A stretch of DNA of 37,070 bases from an uncultured Bacilli bacterium. GTDB lineage: Bacteria; Bacillota_I; Bacilli_A; RF39; UBA660. The notes beneath the pieces are model-generated. The model was not told where the DNA came from. It did no database searches and saw nothing but the letters and a program-made list of their open reading frames with translations. The DNA lies in NCBI GenBank assembly GCA_944329395.1, contig CALVIF010000003.1:1-37070 (forward strand), read 5' to 3'. Shown piece after piece: positions 23,453 through 31,367 of this stretch (the stretch's first letter is position 1; each line of letters begins with the position of its first letter). Made by a program: the position numbers and the translations under genes.

Positions 23453-26400
23453 ATGAAGAAGATAATGGATGGCAATGAGGCATGTAGTTACGTATCATAT
23501 AATTTTACAGAAGTAGCTGGCATTTACCCAATTACTCCAGCATCACCTATGGCAGAACTTACTGATAAATGGAGTAGTGAGGGGAAATTAAATTATTTTG
23601 GAACTCCAGTTAAAGTTGTGGAAATGGAATCAGAAGCTGGAGCGGCTGGAATGGTTCATGGCTCATTACAGGCAGGGTGTTTAACAACAACTTATACGGC
23701 AAGTCAGGGATTATTGTTGATGATTCCTAACATGTATAGAATTGCTGGACAATTGTTACCATGTGTAATTAATGTTGCTGCAAGATCATTAGCTACTCAT
23801 GCTTTATCTATATTTGGTGATCATCAAGATATATATGCGGTTAGAAGTACTGGGTTTGCAATGTTAGCTTCTTCATCTGTTCAACAGGTTATGGATTTAA
23901 CAGGTGTTGCTCATTTAGCCGCTATTAAAGGTCGTGTTCCGTTTGTTAATTTTTTTGATGGATTTAGAACAAGTCATGAATTACAAAAGGTTGATTTAAT
24001 TGATGTAGATAAATTAAAAAATTTAATAGATGAAAATGCTTTATGTGAATTTAGAGAAAGGGCTTTGAATCTTGATAATCCAATTATTAGAGGTACTTCT
24101 CAAAATGATGATATATATTTTCAAGCTACTGAGGTACGTAATAAGTATTATGATAAAGTTCCGGATATTGTTAATAATTATATGGAAGAAATTAATAAAA
24201 TTACAGGGGCTAATTATCAACCTTTTAATTATTATGGAAGTAAAAATGCAACGAAAATTATTGTGGCTATGGGGTCTGTTTGTCAAACAATACGTGAGAC
24301 AGTTGAATATTTAGTTACACAAAAAAATGAAAATGTTGGATTAATTGAAGTTCATTTATATAGACCTTTTAGTACTAAGTATTTTTTTAAAGCTTTGCCT
24401 AAAACTGTAAAGAAAATAGCTGTTTTGGATCGAACTAAGGAACCTGGTTCTAGTGGTGAACCACTTTATTTGGATGTTGTAAAAACGATTAAAGATGTTG
24501 ATGCTAAAGTTACAGTGTTTGGTGGTAGATATGGTTTATCTAGTAAAAATACAACTCCAGCTATGATTAAGGGTTTATTTGATTATATGGATACCAGAGA
24601 TATGCATAATAATTTTACTTTGGGAATTATGGATGATGTTACAAAATTATCTATACCATATGATAAGAAATTTTTGTTACCAAGTTCTAATATTGAATTT
24701 TTAGTATATGGCTTTGGTAGTGATGGAATGGTTAGTGCTACTAAAGATTTAATGAAAATTACTGGAACTTATACAAATGCTTATGTACAGGGATATTTTC
24801 AATATGATTCAAAAAAATCTGGTGGAGTGACTATTTCTAATTTGCGATTTGGTAAGGGAATAATTTCTTCTGCTTACTATGTTGAAAAGGCAAGTTTGGT
24901 TGTTTGTACTAAAGATTCTTATTTAAAGAAATTAAAAATGCTTGATAGGTTGAAAACTAAAGGAACATTTGTGTTAAATACATCTAAAACACCTGATGAA
25001 GTTTTGGCAATGATGAGTAATCATGATAAGAAAATATTGCAAGAGAGAAATATTAAAATGTTTATTATTAATGCTGATATGATTGCGGAGAAGGCTGGAA
25101 TAAAGGGTAAAATTAGTGCTATTATGGAAGTATTAATTTTTAAACTAGGGAAAATTATTGATTTTGATTTTGCGGTTGGTAAAATAAAAGAAAATCTTGC
25201 GGCAAAGTTTAGTACTAAAGGTGGAGATTTAGTTAGTAAAAATATTAGTGCTATTGATAATTGTTTACAAAAACTTATTCCAGTTAAGATACCGTCTGTT
25301 GATTATATTGAACAATTTAACAATAAAAAAAGTTTTTTTGAAATTATTGATTCTATGGAAGGTGATAGTCTTCCAGTAAGTAGTTTTGTTAAAATGGCTG
25401 ATGGTACTTATGAGTGTGGAACTTCAAAATTAGATAAAAGAGATGTTTCTGATGTTGCTCCATGTTTTATATCTCAAAATTGTATTTCATGTAATTTATG
25501 TTCTTTAGTTTGTCCTCATGCAGTTATAAGACCATTTTTATTAAACGAAAAGGAACAAATTGATGCACCTGAATCTGTTAGTCGTAATCTGCTTTCTATC
25601 AATATAAAAGATCAAGACTATAAATATACTATAGGGGTTAGTTTACCAGATTGTACTGGGTGTGGTTTATGTAGTGAGATTTGTCCTGGAAAAAAAGGTG
25701 CTAAGGCTATAGTTATGAAGGCAAAAGAGGAATTATTAAAGGATAAAAAAGAGGAAGAGTATAAATATTTATTTGAGGAAGTTAGTGAAAAGAAAAATGT
25801 AATGCCAACAAATACTGTTAAGGGAAGTCAATTTAAAAGCCCAAAATTTGAATTTCCTGGAGCTTGTGCTGGATGTGGTGAAACGCCATATTTAAAGCTT
25901 TTGACACAGTTATTTGGTGAAAAAATGATGGTAGCAAATGCTACTGGTTGTTCTTCAATTTATGGTGCATCTATGCCATCAATGCCATATTCTATACCAT
26001 GGGCTAATTCTTTATTTGAGGATAATGCTGAGTTTGGTTTTGGAATGAAAATTGCCGATTTAACGATGAAAAATAGAATAGTTTCTTTAATAAAAAATAA
26101 TATTAAATCTGTAAAAAAGAGTGAACAAGATATCTATATGGCTTATGCTAACGATATTAATGAAGAGACTGCAGAAAAATTATTAGAAATTATTGATGAG
26201 ACTAAAATTCCTGATTTATTGAAGCTTAAGAAATTTATTTCTCCTAAGTCAGTTTGGTTAATTGGTGGAGATGGATGGGCTTATGATATTGGTTTTAATG
26301 GAATTGACCATGTTTTAGCAAATAAGGAAAATGTAAATATTTTAGTACTTGATACGGAAGTTTACTCAAATACTGGTGGGCAAGCTTCAAAATCGACAAG

Positions 26401-26881
26401 AGTTGGTGCGATTGCTAAATTTGCATCTAGCGGTAAGCAAACTAGTAAGAAAGATTTAGCAAGAATTGCTCTTACATACTCGCATGTGTATGTAGGTACA
26501 ATTTCATTAGGTGCTAATCCTAGTCAGGCTATTAAAGTATTAAAAGAAGCTGAAGCATATAATGGTCCAAGTATAATTATTGCTTATGCACCATGTATAG
26601 CTCAGGGAATAATTAAAGGAATGAAAAATAGCATTTTGGAAGAGAAAAATGCTACAGATTGTGGATATTTCCCTTTATTTCATTATAATCCTGATACTGG
26701 TGAATTTAAAATGGATAGTAAGGCTGATTTTTCTAAGTATAATGAGTTTATTGTTGGTGAGGATAGATATAGATCATTAACAATGATTTCAAAAAATGCT
26801 AAAGAGTTATTAAATAAAAATAAAGATAATGCGGAAAATAGATATAATTATTATAAGTCTTTAGAAATTAGTGAAGAATAA
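23453..26881 (+). CDS. nifJ: Pyruvate:ferredoxin (flavodoxin) oxidoreductase
   Basis: Converts pyruvate and CoA to acetyl-CoA and CO2 and passes electrons to ferredoxin, a central step of anaerobic energy metabolism. The start is ATG 23453 with GGAGGATGAT upstream; the product has 1142 residues, close to the usual 1170 single-chain enzyme. Domains in order: pyruvate-binding N-terminus (YPITPASPMAE, about 24), beta domain, two 4Fe-4S motifs (CISCNLCSLVCP from 677, CTGCGLCSEICP from 734), and a TPP-binding domain (CAGCGETPY near 804, GGDGWAYDIG near 938, NTGGQASKSTR). All ligands for three clusters and TPP appear intact. It is a single-gene unit with promoter and terminator. Confidence 0.97.
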   Translation: MKKIMDGNEACSYVSYNFTEVAGIYPITPASPMAELTDKWSSEGKLNYFGTPVKVVEMESEAGAAGMVHGSLQAGCLTTTYTASQGLLLMIPNMYRIAGQLLPCVINVAARSLATHALSIFGDHQDIYAVRSTGFAMLASSSVQQVMDLTGVAHLAAIKGRVPFVNFFDGFRTSHELQKVDLIDVDKLKNLIDENALCEFRERALNLDNPIIRGTSQNDDIYFQATEVRNKYYDKVPDIVNNYMEEINKITGANYQPFNYYGSKNATKIIVAMGSVCQTIRETVEYLVTQKNENVGLIEVHLYRPFSTKYFFKALPKTVKKIAVLDRTKEPGSSGEPLYLDVVKTIKDVDAKVTVFGGRYGLSSKNTTPAMIKGLFDYMDTRDMHNNFTLGIMDDVTKLSIPYDKKFLLPSSNIEFLVYGFGSDGMVSATKDLMKITGTYTNAYVQGYFQYDSKKSGGVTISNLRFGKGIISSAYYVEKASLVVCTKDSYLKKLKMLDRLKTKGTFVLNTSKTPDEVLAMMSNHDKKILQERNIKMFIINADMIAEKAGIKGKISAIMEVLIFKLGKIIDFDFAVGKIKENLAAKFSTKGGDLVSKNISAIDNCLQKLIPVKIPSVDYIEQFNNKKSFFEIIDSMEGDSLPVSSFVKMADGTYECGTSKLDKRDVSDVAPCFISQNCISCNLCSLVCPHAVIRPFLLNEKEQIDAPESVSRNLLSINIKDQDYKYTIGVSLPDCTGCGLCSEICPGKKGAKAIVMKAKEELLKDKKEEEYKYLFEEVSEKKNVMPTNTVKGSQFKSPKFEFPGACAGCGETPYLKLLTQLFGEKMMVANATGCSSIYGASMPSMPYSIPWANSLFEDNAEFGFGMKIADLTMKNRIVSLIKNNIKSVKKSEQDIYMAYANDINEETAEKLLEIIDETKIPDLLKLKKFISPKSVWLIGGDGWAYDIGFNGIDHVLANKENVNILVLDTEVYSNTGGQASKSTRVGAIAKFASSGKQTSKKDLARIALTYSHVYVGTISLGANPSQAIKVLKEAEAYNGPSIIIAYAPCIAQGIIKGMKNSILEEKNATDCGYFPLFHYNPDTGEFKMDSKADFSKYNEFIVGEDRYRSLTMISKNAKELLNKNKDNAENRYNYYKSLEISEE

Positions 26882-26883
26882 AA

Positions 26884-26912
26884 AAAGAATTGATAAAAAA
26901 TCAATTCTTTTT
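26884..26912 (+). terminator. Terminator of nifJ
   Basis: AAAGAATTGAT (26884-26894), loop AAAAA, ATCAATTCTTT (26900-26910), T tail; 11-bp stem. Confidence 0.88.
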
Positions 26913-27150
26913 AATTTTTAAGAAAAGTGTTGTTGTAATTATAAATAATTTTGATAGTTATAAAATTAGCTTACTGTGAATAAATTTACATATTTTAAGA
27001 TAATTTAATTATAAAATAATAATTACTTGACATACTTTTTAATTTAATTAAATTTAACTTTTGATTATTAATTTTTCCTTTTTATAATAATTTTTAATTT
27101 TATAGTTTTCTAAAAATTAGTTAATAAAAAAAGACTATATATTTTTTTTT

Positions 27151-27161
27151 TATGATATAAT
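27151..27161 (+). promoter_or_regulatory. Extended -10 promoter of the pilin-like gene
   Basis: TATGATATAAT directly after a ten-base T tract, with GACTAT (27133-27138) as a weak -35. Confidence 0.6.
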
Positions 27162-27186
27162 TGATTAAGATAGGAGTGAGATAAAG

Positions 27187-28479
27187 ATGCGAAAAAATAA
27201 TAAAGGTTTTACTTTAGTAGAACTATTAGCTGTTATTGTAATTATGGGAATTTTAATGATGGTTGCAATTCCTGCTGTTACAAGAACAATTGAAAATTCA
27301 AGAAAAGATACCTTTGTTGATATTGCCAAAGCTTATACTAATGCTGTTAGAACAAGCTGGACAACTGATGCGATGCAATGTGGTAGTAGTAATAGCTATG
27401 CATCAGCAATGGATGATGGAGATTATTATATTTTAATTGATACAGCTGATCCAAATAGATTAAGTGTACTAGATCAAGGAGGAAAATCTTCTTGGGGTAA
27501 TAGGGATGTTAAAGGGTATGTTAGAGTAAATGTATCGACTGTAAATGATAAGAAAATTACAAAGTTTTATATATCTTTAGCAGATGGTACGCACGGAGTA
27601 TATGATAATTTAGCAAGTAGCAAAGAAGCTGATAAATTAGTTAGAGGAGATATCTTAATGAATTTAAGTGAGGCTTCACAGGCTGAAATTTTAGCTAAAA
27701 TTCAAACAGAACCATTTGTAAATGGTAAATATACAACATGTAGTGAAGAAGGAGGGAACTGGACAGGAAGTGAGACTGGAGGAGGTTCAGTAACACCACC
27801 ATCATCGTTTGCGACAGACTCTTGGGAAACAATTATAAATGCCGTTAGAAATAATAATACAGATGCTTATAATGTTGGTGATGAGAAAGAAGTAACTTTA
27901 ACGGGAACTGGAGATTTAGGACAAACTTTAACAATAAGAATAGCCAATAAATCAACACCAGCAGAATGCAGTGATCCGAATTTTTCACAAACCGCTTGTG
28001 GTTTTGTTTTAGAATTTAAGAATGTTATAACAACTCATGTAATGAACTTTCCTGCTACTAATGTAGGAGGCTGGCCAGCAAGCGAGTTATATACATATGT
28101 TCAAAATGACATTTATAATGCCTTACCAACTGAATTGAAAAGTAGTATTATTAATACAACGGTAGTGTCAGGACATGGTTCAACCGAGTCAAGTAACTTT
28201 ACTTCAACAGATAAGTTGTATTTGTTGTCACCAATAGAAGTTAAATTATCAACATCATATGAAACGGCTCAAGCAAACACAAGAACATTAGATTTTTACC
28301 AAGGAAAAGGTAATAATGATAAAATAAAATATTATAATGGTGTAAAAAATTACTGGTGGTTGCGCGCGGTCGCTTTTAACGATAGTTACGATTTCTACAA
28401 TGTGAGTACTGATGGCGATTTGAATTACTATATTGCTACTTATTCTGGTGGGGTAGCGCCAGCTTTTCGGATAGGATAG
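27187..28479 (+). CDS. Type IV-pilin-like protein with a DGR-type variable C-terminal ligand-binding domain
   Basis: The product has 430 residues. The N-terminus is a prepilin leader and helix (KGFTLVELLAVIVIMGIL, residues 7-24; cleavage before Phe8, Glu12 equals Glu5 of the mature pilin). Residues about 30-190 are a pilin-like head. A Gly/Ser/Pro linker follows (about 192-208). The C-terminal half (about 210-430) resembles the DUF6273/C-type-lectin-like group: ETIINAVRNNNTDAYNVGDE, CGFVLEFKN, VSGHGSTESSNFTSTDKLYLL. The last 41 residues start with WWLR and end in GVAPAFRIG, with varied residues between, as in retroelement-diversified proteins. It would be displayed on a pilus or surface to bind variable ligands. 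Prepilin peptidase and assembly genes are not in the window. Confidence 0.8.
   Translation: MRKNNKGFTLVELLAVIVIMGILMMVAIPAVTRTIENSRKDTFVDIAKAYTNAVRTSWTTDAMQCGSSNSYASAMDDGDYYILIDTADPNRLSVLDQGGKSSWGNRDVKGYVRVNVSTVNDKKITKFYISLADGTHGVYDNLASSKEADKLVRGDILMNLSEASQAEILAKIQTEPFVNGKYTTCSEEGGNWTGSETGGGSVTPPSSFATDSWETIINAVRNNNTDAYNVGDEKEVTLTGTGDLGQTLTIRIANKSTPAECSDPNFSQTACGFVLEFKNVITTHVMNFPATNVGGWPASELYTYVQNDIYNALPTELKSSIINTTVVSGHGSTESSNFTSTDKLYLLSPIEVKLSTSYETAQANTRTLDFYQGKGNNDKIKYYNGVKNYWWLRAVAFNDSYDFYNVSTDGDLNYYIATYSGGVAPAFRIG
28354..28479 (+). other. Putative DGR variable region (VR) with IMH-like 3' end
   Basis: In a genome that strongly prefers T- and A-ending codons, the 42 sense codons from 28351 contain nine C-ending ones: TAC, CGC, GTC, AAC, TAC, TTC, TAC, GGC, TAC. 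That pattern is what adenine mutagenesis of AAC codons in a template repeat leaves behind. The fixed flanks are WWLR at the start, FYNV inside and GVAPAFRIG at the end. The last 30 bases (28450-28479) are GC-richer than the surroundings, as in the initiation-of-mutagenic-homing segment. I searched the window by eye for a second copy (template repeat) and found none. Confidence 0.6.
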
Positions 28480-28546
28480 AGGGCAATTTTCTTCGTAAAG
28501 ATTACTTCGAATGAAATTGAGGACAATCTAGAACGGAAGCGAAAAT

Positions 28547-28573
28547 CACCCGCCATTAATATGAAGGCGGGTG
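28547..28573 (+). other. GC-rich hairpin downstream of the VR
   Basis: CACCCGCC (28547-28554) and GGCGGGTG (28566-28573) form a perfect 8-bp stem that is all G-C except one pair. There is no T tail, so it is not a simple terminator. DGR targets of the Bordetella phage type have a required hairpin after the VR; this one is about 68 bp away, farther than in that system. Confidence 0.5.
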
Positions 28574-28599
28574 TAAATTAATTTAAGAAATGGAGAAAA

Positions 28600-28629
28600 A
28601 TGTCAGTACCTAAGTTTAAAAAAGCCTAG
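28600..28629 (+). pseudogene. Remnant start of a DGR accessory (avd-like) gene
   Basis: An ATG at 28600 with GGAG at 28592-28595 opens MSVPKFKKA and stops. As I recall, Avd-like four-helix-bundle proteins of Bacillota retroelements begin with MSVPK followed by basic residues, and they sit directly after the variable gene. The rest of the gene, the template repeat and the reverse transcriptase are missing here. It may be the edge of a duplicated target cassette or the scar of a deletion. Only nine residues support this. Confidence 0.4.
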
Positions 28630-28672
28630 TGGCTTAGATTATGTGGATAATTTTTTATATTCTCTAATGCAT

Positions 28673-28814
28673 GTAAAAAAGAAGACATCGGCAAATGTCT
28701 TCTTAATTTTTTTATTTAAGAGGTTGCACCCCCTGAGAGGCAACCTCCAAAAAGAATAAAAAGGGGTTGGCTAGTGTGATACTAGCGACCAATTCGCCTA
28801 ATTTCGAATTGGTG
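28673..28814 (-). ncRNA. Candidate structured small RNA A (minus strand)
   Basis: About 140 nt with its own promoter and terminator. Read 5' to 3' on the minus strand: hairpin 1 (28813-28788, ACCAATTCG/CGAATTGGT) begins at the predicted start. Hairpin 2 (28786-28770, GCTAGT/ACTAGC) and a C-rich linker CAACCCC follow. Hairpin 3 is GAGGTTGC/GCAACCTC (28747-28720) with the 12-nt loop CTCTCAGGGGGT. An AT linker leads to terminator hairpin 4 (28704-28679). The loop G-run could also pair with the CCCC linker as a pseudoknot. The segment is GC-richer than its surroundings and has no ORF. I do not recognise an Rfam family. Confidence 0.55.
28679..28704. terminator. Bidirectional terminator (RNA A / pilin unit)
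   Basis: AAGAAGACAT (28679-28688), loop CGGCAA, ATGTCTTCTT (28695-28704). T-rich on both sides: TTTTTTT at 28707-28713 on the plus strand and six T's on the minus strand. It ends both the pilin transcript and RNA A. Confidence 0.8.
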
Positions 28815-28820
28815 ATTACT

Positions 28821-28849
28821 ATACTAATCGAAGTTATTTATTTTGTCAA
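28821..28849 (-). promoter_or_regulatory. Promoter of small RNA A
   Basis: On the minus strand TTGACA (28849-28844), a 17-bp spacer and TAGTAT (28826-28821). The expected start site is near 28814, right where hairpin 1 begins. Confidence 0.6.
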
Positions 28850-29031
28850 TATAATATTAAAAAAAATTATAAATTTTTGTTGTAATGTTGAAATAATTGT
28901 AAGATTTTTTTTTATGATATATTGATACATATGGTATAGAGATAATCTAATTAGGTTATATGTAGTAGTTTAAAATTATTGGTAAATTTTATAGTTATTA
29001 ATTTAATTTATTTATGAAAGAGGTTTTTTAA

Positions 29032-31227
29032 GTGAATGATAATTTGGAAAAAGATAAAAAAAATAATTTAAGAGAAGAATTTTCTATAGTTAAATTTAAT
29101 TTAATTAAAAATGAATTACAGAGTAATGGTATAGAAATTTCTTTTAATATTAAAACTATCAGTGAATTAAAGGAGTTTGTAAAAAAAAATTATTCTGATA
29201 TTATTTATAAAAATGCATTAGATAAAATTGATAAAATAAGTTCTAACTTAGATAATTTAATTACTGGTTTAGGTGAAAAAGAGGGAAATAGTTTTATTAA
29301 TAAGTTAGAAAAAATAGTGGTACCACTTTCTAAAATAGCGGCTTTAGGTTTGGCAAGTAGAAGTGCAGTTATTTTAGCGCCAACAGTTGAATCAAAACTA
29401 GTTGTTACTGGTGCAATTATGGCTAATTCACTTTATAAACTTATAAAAAGTAAAAAAGCAGGTAGTATTGTTTCTCAAGAATCAGAATGTAATTTAATAT
29501 TGCAAGAGTTAGAAGTAACAAAAGATGCTAATGGTGTGGTTGTTGATACTAGATTTTCTAAGAATATGCAAGAAGATATAATTAGTTTTTTAGTTGCACA
29601 TAAAGTTAATTTTTTTAATACTGATTATTTAAGTTTAAGACAAGCAATTTATGATCTTGATTTTTCTAGTAAAAAAGAACTTTGTAATGTTATTAATAAT
29701 AGATTAGGACGAGGAATTAATGTTGAAGAAAGGATAAAAAGTAAAAAGGGTTCATTTTTTAAAACATTTGGTAAAAGTAGTGCAGCTATAGGTGGTGGTG
29801 CTGTTAGTGGGGTTGGAATTGCGACGGCTGTTAACTCTGTAGATCCAGCAATTATTGCAGCACCGTTAAATGCAACTGCTCTTGGTTTAGTTGTTCATGA
29901 GTTTACTCAAAATCCTACTTTGGCTGGTATTTTAGGTTTAACAGGTGGAACTGGTAGTGCATTTTTAGAATATGTTCCGATTGTTGGGGGAGCGATTGAA
30001 AATGCTTTTGCGGTTGAAAATATGCTTGCTTGTGGTGCAATTGGAGCAGGGTTAGGAATTTCAGGTGTTCTTATTAGTAATATAGTTAAAACTATAAAAA
30101 ATGCTGGTAATAAGTTTTCAAATATGCGCGATCAAAAAGAAATTTTAGCTTATGATGCTGAATTATATAAAAATGATAATGAGCGAGAAATTTTAGCTAT
30201 GCAAAAATTAGTTTTGAAAAACAATTCTGTAGAAGAACAAATTGTTTTTGATTTTCTATATCAGTATATGAGTGAAGAGTTAAATATTAAATTTGAACAA
30301 AATCCAACAACTTTAGCTGATTTAAAAAAATGTATTTCTAATTGTAGTAGACAAGATAAAAGAAAAATTTCGCATTTTTCAGAAAAATTAAAAGAAATTA
30401 ATAGTGAACATAGTGACTTTTTTAATGCATTAATTAATTTAAAGAGAAATGTGACAACTGTACTTACACTTGGTTTAGCTGGATTATCTATTTATGATAT
30501 TTTAAAAGATGGAACAGTTATACCAGAGATAAGTAGGAAACTTTTTAAAGATGTACCTGATAATATTTATTTGATGATTCCAGAAAAACCAATGATAGAT
30601 TCTATTGATTATAATGGGAATATTATTGACCGTAAACAAGGTCTTGAGATGATTGAGGATTTGGATAAGGCAAAAACAACTTATAATGAGCTTGAAGCTA
30701 TGCAAAAGGAAACTACATTTATAGGTGAAAAAGCAAGTGATATTCAACAAGCAATTATTTCTAGTGGGAATGATGTAGCTAATGGTAGTTTTTTAGATGG
30801 TGTAAAAGAATTCTTTGATGATCCAGTTGGTAAATTGCATGATGTTTTGGATTCAATAGTGGAGTTTACAAAAGATGTAGTTGAAGATATTACTAATCCC
30901 AAAGAGACTTTATCCGATGCTGTTGAGTATGTTACAGAGACAAAATATGTTCCTGATACAGAAAAGATTGCTGCTAAAATTAATTCGCTTTCTAATCACG
31001 AATTAGTTGATTTAGCATATTATTATAATTTATCGCCAGAGATTGATATGAATGTTGATGCTTATCAAGCAATTGGAAATGCTTTACAAAAAAAAATTGG
31101 TGTTATTCAAACTGGTATTGATGAATATAATAAGGCGATGGAGGCAATAAAAATTACTTCTAGTGCAGCAGAAGCTACAGCAGTTGGTAGTGAAGTTGTG
31201 GGAGATGTTAAAAAGTATATTCGATAA
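29032..31227 (+). CDS. Large unknown protein with Gly/Ala-rich hydrophobic core, 731 aa
   Basis: The start is GTG 29032 with AAAGAGG upstream. The N-terminal ~80 residues are helical and charged. Hydrophobic Gly/Ala-rich segments lie at about 93-135 and 247-355 (SSAAIGGGAVSGVGIATAV, GILGLTGGTGSAF, GAIGAGLGISGVLISNI). One more hydrophobic stretch lies near 467-485. The remainder to residue 731 is helical and acidic. There is no signal peptide at the very N-terminus. Such Gly-zipper-like stretches occur in pore-forming or membrane-inserting proteins, but I recognise no family. It has no operon partner and lies between the pilin locus and recG. Confidence 0.65.
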   Translation: MNDNLEKDKKNNLREEFSIVKFNLIKNELQSNGIEISFNIKTISELKEFVKKNYSDIIYKNALDKIDKISSNLDNLITGLGEKEGNSFINKLEKIVVPLSKIAALGLASRSAVILAPTVESKLVVTGAIMANSLYKLIKSKKAGSIVSQESECNLILQELEVTKDANGVVVDTRFSKNMQEDIISFLVAHKVNFFNTDYLSLRQAIYDLDFSSKKELCNVINNRLGRGINVEERIKSKKGSFFKTFGKSSAAIGGGAVSGVGIATAVNSVDPAIIAAPLNATALGLVVHEFTQNPTLAGILGLTGGTGSAFLEYVPIVGGAIENAFAVENMLACGAIGAGLGISGVLISNIVKTIKNAGNKFSNMRDQKEILAYDAELYKNDNEREILAMQKLVLKNNSVEEQIVFDFLYQYMSEELNIKFEQNPTTLADLKKCISNCSRQDKRKISHFSEKLKEINSEHSDFFNALINLKRNVTTVLTLGLAGLSIYDILKDGTVIPEISRKLFKDVPDNIYLMIPEKPMIDSIDYNGNIIDRKQGLEMIEDLDKAKTTYNELEAMQKETTFIGEKASDIQQAIISSGNDVANGSFLDGVKEFFDDPVGKLHDVLDSIVEFTKDVVEDITNPKETLSDAVEYVTETKYVPDTEKIAAKINSLSNHELVDLAYYYNLSPEIDMNVDAYQAIGNALQKKIGVIQTGIDEYNKAMEAIKITSSAAEATAVGSEVVGDVKKYIR

Positions 31228-31333
31228 AAAACAATTTTGTTTTTAATTTATTTAATATATTTTTTGGCTATTATATTAAATTAAAAATTAAATTTTTATT
31301 TGAGTTATATTTTACTTTAAAAAAAATTTTATT

Positions 31334-31344
31334 TATGATATAAT
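31334..31344 (+). promoter_or_regulatory. Extended -10 promoter of recG
   Basis: TATGATATAAT, -10 at 31339-31344, 24 bp before the recG start. Confidence 0.6.
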
Positions 31345-31367
31345 ATGCCAAGAAGGAAGTGATATTA

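Noticed and set aside
28480-29031. DGR template repeat or reverse transcriptase downstream of the pilin
   Set aside because: No second copy of the VR flanks (WWLR or GVAPAFRIG coding sequence) and no RT-like frame was found in the window.
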